Positions 19,689-20,324 of a stretch of 20,324 nucleotides of DNA are shown here, in pieces. The notes under the pieces are model-generated. The model worked only from the letters and a program-made list of their open reading frames with translations. It was not told the DNA's origin and did not search any database. Each line of letters starts with the position of its first letter. Positions within the stretch are counted from its first letter, which is position 1. A program made the position numbers and the translations under genes. The DNA comes from CAVSUR01 sp052143655 (lineage in GTDB: Bacteria; Actinomycetota; Actinomycetes; Streptosporangiales; Streptosporangiaceae), in contig JBKQSL010000020.1 of NCBI GenBank assembly GCA_052143655.1, forward strand, positions 1 to 20,324, in the 5' to 3' direction.

Positions 19689-20110
19689 CCGAGATAGCTG
19701 GCCAGCTCGCCCAGTTCCCTCGCCCAGCCCTCGCTGTTCCCGCCGTACGCCTGGCGGTGGACGTCCTCAGGCGGCTGGGCGAACCCGGACTCCACCACTG
19801 TCAGCCGGGTGCCCGGGCCGGCCGGCTCCAGGGTGAACTCGACGTAAGTACGCCGCGGATCGTCCTCGGGCAGCCAGCAGATATGCCAGGTGAACCCGAA
19901 CACGGCTGGCTCCTCCACCCGCTCCACCCGCATCTCGGCCGTGAACCCGTGGTCCCAGCGCATCCGGGCCGACCCGCCGGGCCGCAGGTCGATCTCTGCC
20001 TTGTTGCCGAACCACGCGCTCAGCCCCTCGGCCGTGGTCAGCGCCGTCCATACCTTGCCTGGCGGATGCGCGAGTTCCACGGTGCGCTCGATCCGATCCG
20101 GAAAACCCAT
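19616..20110 (-). CDS. SRPBCC/AHSA1-family protein with an altered C-terminus
   Basis: From ATG 20110 the product has 164 residues. The AHSA1-type fold starts at RIERTVELAHPPGKVWTALT, and contains LSAWFGNKAEIDLRPGG, MRWDHGFTAEMRVERVEEP, YVEFTLEPAGPGTRLTVVES, and the C-terminal helix GGNSEGWARELGELASYLG. These are small ligand-binding or Hsp90-activator-like proteins, often partners of ArsR regulators. After ASYLG the natural end is replaced by about 20 Ser/Ala/Thr-rich residues, which are the out-of-frame reading of a foreign gene fragment. ATG 20122 is four codons further upstream but falls next to the -10 box, so 20110 was preferred. No ArsR gene lies directly upstream. Confidence 0.7.
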   Translation of the reverse strand: MGFPDRIERTVELAHPPGKVWTALTTAEGLSAWFGNKAEIDLRPGGSARMRWDHGFTAEMRVERVEEPAVFGFTWHICWLPEDDPRRTYVEFTLEPAGPGTRLTVVESGFAQPPEDVHRQAYGGNSEGWARELGELASYLGSSGPTSSATAATRRSAAPGATST

Positions 20111-20112
20111 CC

Positions 20113-20160
20113 CGGCCGCCATATGATAGCAATCATGTGGTTGCTATCATATGGCGGCCG
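20113..20160. promoter_or_regulatory. Perfect 20-base inverted repeat upstream of the SRPBCC gene
   Basis: Arms at 20113-20132 and 20141-20160 are exact reverse complements, with an 8-base spacer. The inner part of each arm is TTGCTATCATATG (or its complement), an A/T-rich core typical of dimeric regulator sites. Both strands carry TATCAT, which can serve as -10 box; on the minus strand it is 12 bases before ATG 20110. The site thus probably controls the SRPBCC gene and perhaps a plus-strand transcript. Confidence 0.65.
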
Positions 20161-20204
20161 AACGGTTGCGTCAACGATGGGCTGATTCGTTCCTGAGCGC
20201 GCGA

Positions 20205-20324
20205 TCAGCCCGGCCAGTGATAGGTGGCGACAGTGCCGCCGCTGATGCTGACCACGCCTTCAGGGGTGGTGGCGTCCTGCCAGATGGTGTATTCGCCGGC
20301 GGCTAGCTCGGGGTAGACGGCGGC
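20205..20324 (-). CDS. C-terminal 39 codons of an unidentified protein (runs off the window)
   Basis: On the minus strand the frame entering from the right edge reads VYPELAAGEYTIWQD, TTPEGVVSISGGTVATYHW and ends at TGA 20205-20207. The pattern of P-x-L-x-A-G-x-Y-T-x-W followed by a V-x-I-x-G-G-x-V strand pair looks like the closing strands of a small beta domain. I have the impression that similar tails occur at the ends of several actinobacterial proteins, but I cannot name the family. No function is assigned. Confidence 0.55.
   Translation of the reverse strand, partial: AAVYPELAAGEYTIWQDATTPEGVVSISGGTVATYHWPG

Noticed and set aside
19248..19697. Plus-strand open frame of 149 codons beside the kinase promoter
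   Set aside because: It begins in the kinase promoter, has no ribosome site and is opposite the decayed gene fragment, which reads far better.

Overview
The window is very GC-rich DNA with strong G/C third-position bias. Several genes have an extended or TANNNT-type -10 box placed six or seven bases before the start codon, so their transcripts are probably leaderless. Many starts are GTG. Together with the protein families present (zinc-ribbon AIM24 and SPFH proteins, FUSC, VapBC of actinobacterial type, LysR/EamA), this points to a chromosome of a high-GC actinomycete (Streptomyces- or Streptosporangiales-like). No rRNA, tRNA or CRISPR array was seen.

Layout. 1-985 is a gene graveyard: the start of an ArsR-type regulator running off the left edge, the last 56 codons of an IS transposase, the C-terminal part of a MazF/PemK toxin, then about 400 bases with no convincing gene. 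986-2034 (minus) is an intact HEPN/MNT toxin-antitoxin pair with a palindromic operator over its own -10 box. 2431-5421 (minus) is a three-gene operon: an SPFH protein with two zinc ribbons, then two AIM24-family proteins each with an N-terminal zinc ribbon, a membrane-associated stress-type module. 5708-8062 (minus) is a large FUSC membrane protein.

8063-9400 is a mosaic: a VapBC pair lies between a diverged copy of the 3' end of a NifX/NifB-like gene and the gene itself, and a 36-base copy of part of the downstream PEP-mutase-family gene is also embedded there. 9455-11357 (plus) holds a coiled-coil protein and the PEP mutase/isocitrate lyase family enzyme. 11462-12502 (minus) is a two-TM potassium channel with RCK domains. 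12550-14514 is a divergent LysR regulator and EamA exporter pair with a LysR-type box between them.

14557-15967 (plus) carries a small TIR/deoxyribosyltransferase-like protein and a tyrosine phosphatase. 16062-16214 (minus) is a small membrane protein. 16632-19209 is a tail-to-tail overlapping pair: a Mom-like GNAT-fold protein (plus) and a PfkB-type kinase with an extra helical N-terminal region (minus); this pair is the least ordinary part of the window. 19465-20110 (minus) is an SRPBCC/AHSA1 protein whose 3' end has been joined to a decayed fragment of another gene; its promoter lies inside a perfect 20-base inverted repeat. The last 120 bases hold the C-terminus of an unrecognised minus-strand gene.

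The common theme is accessory: two intact toxin-antitoxin pairs, one toxin relic, a transposase relic, small duplicated fragments, and several single-domain proteins of families used in stress or conflict. All functional assignments rest on reading motifs by eye; no database search was run.
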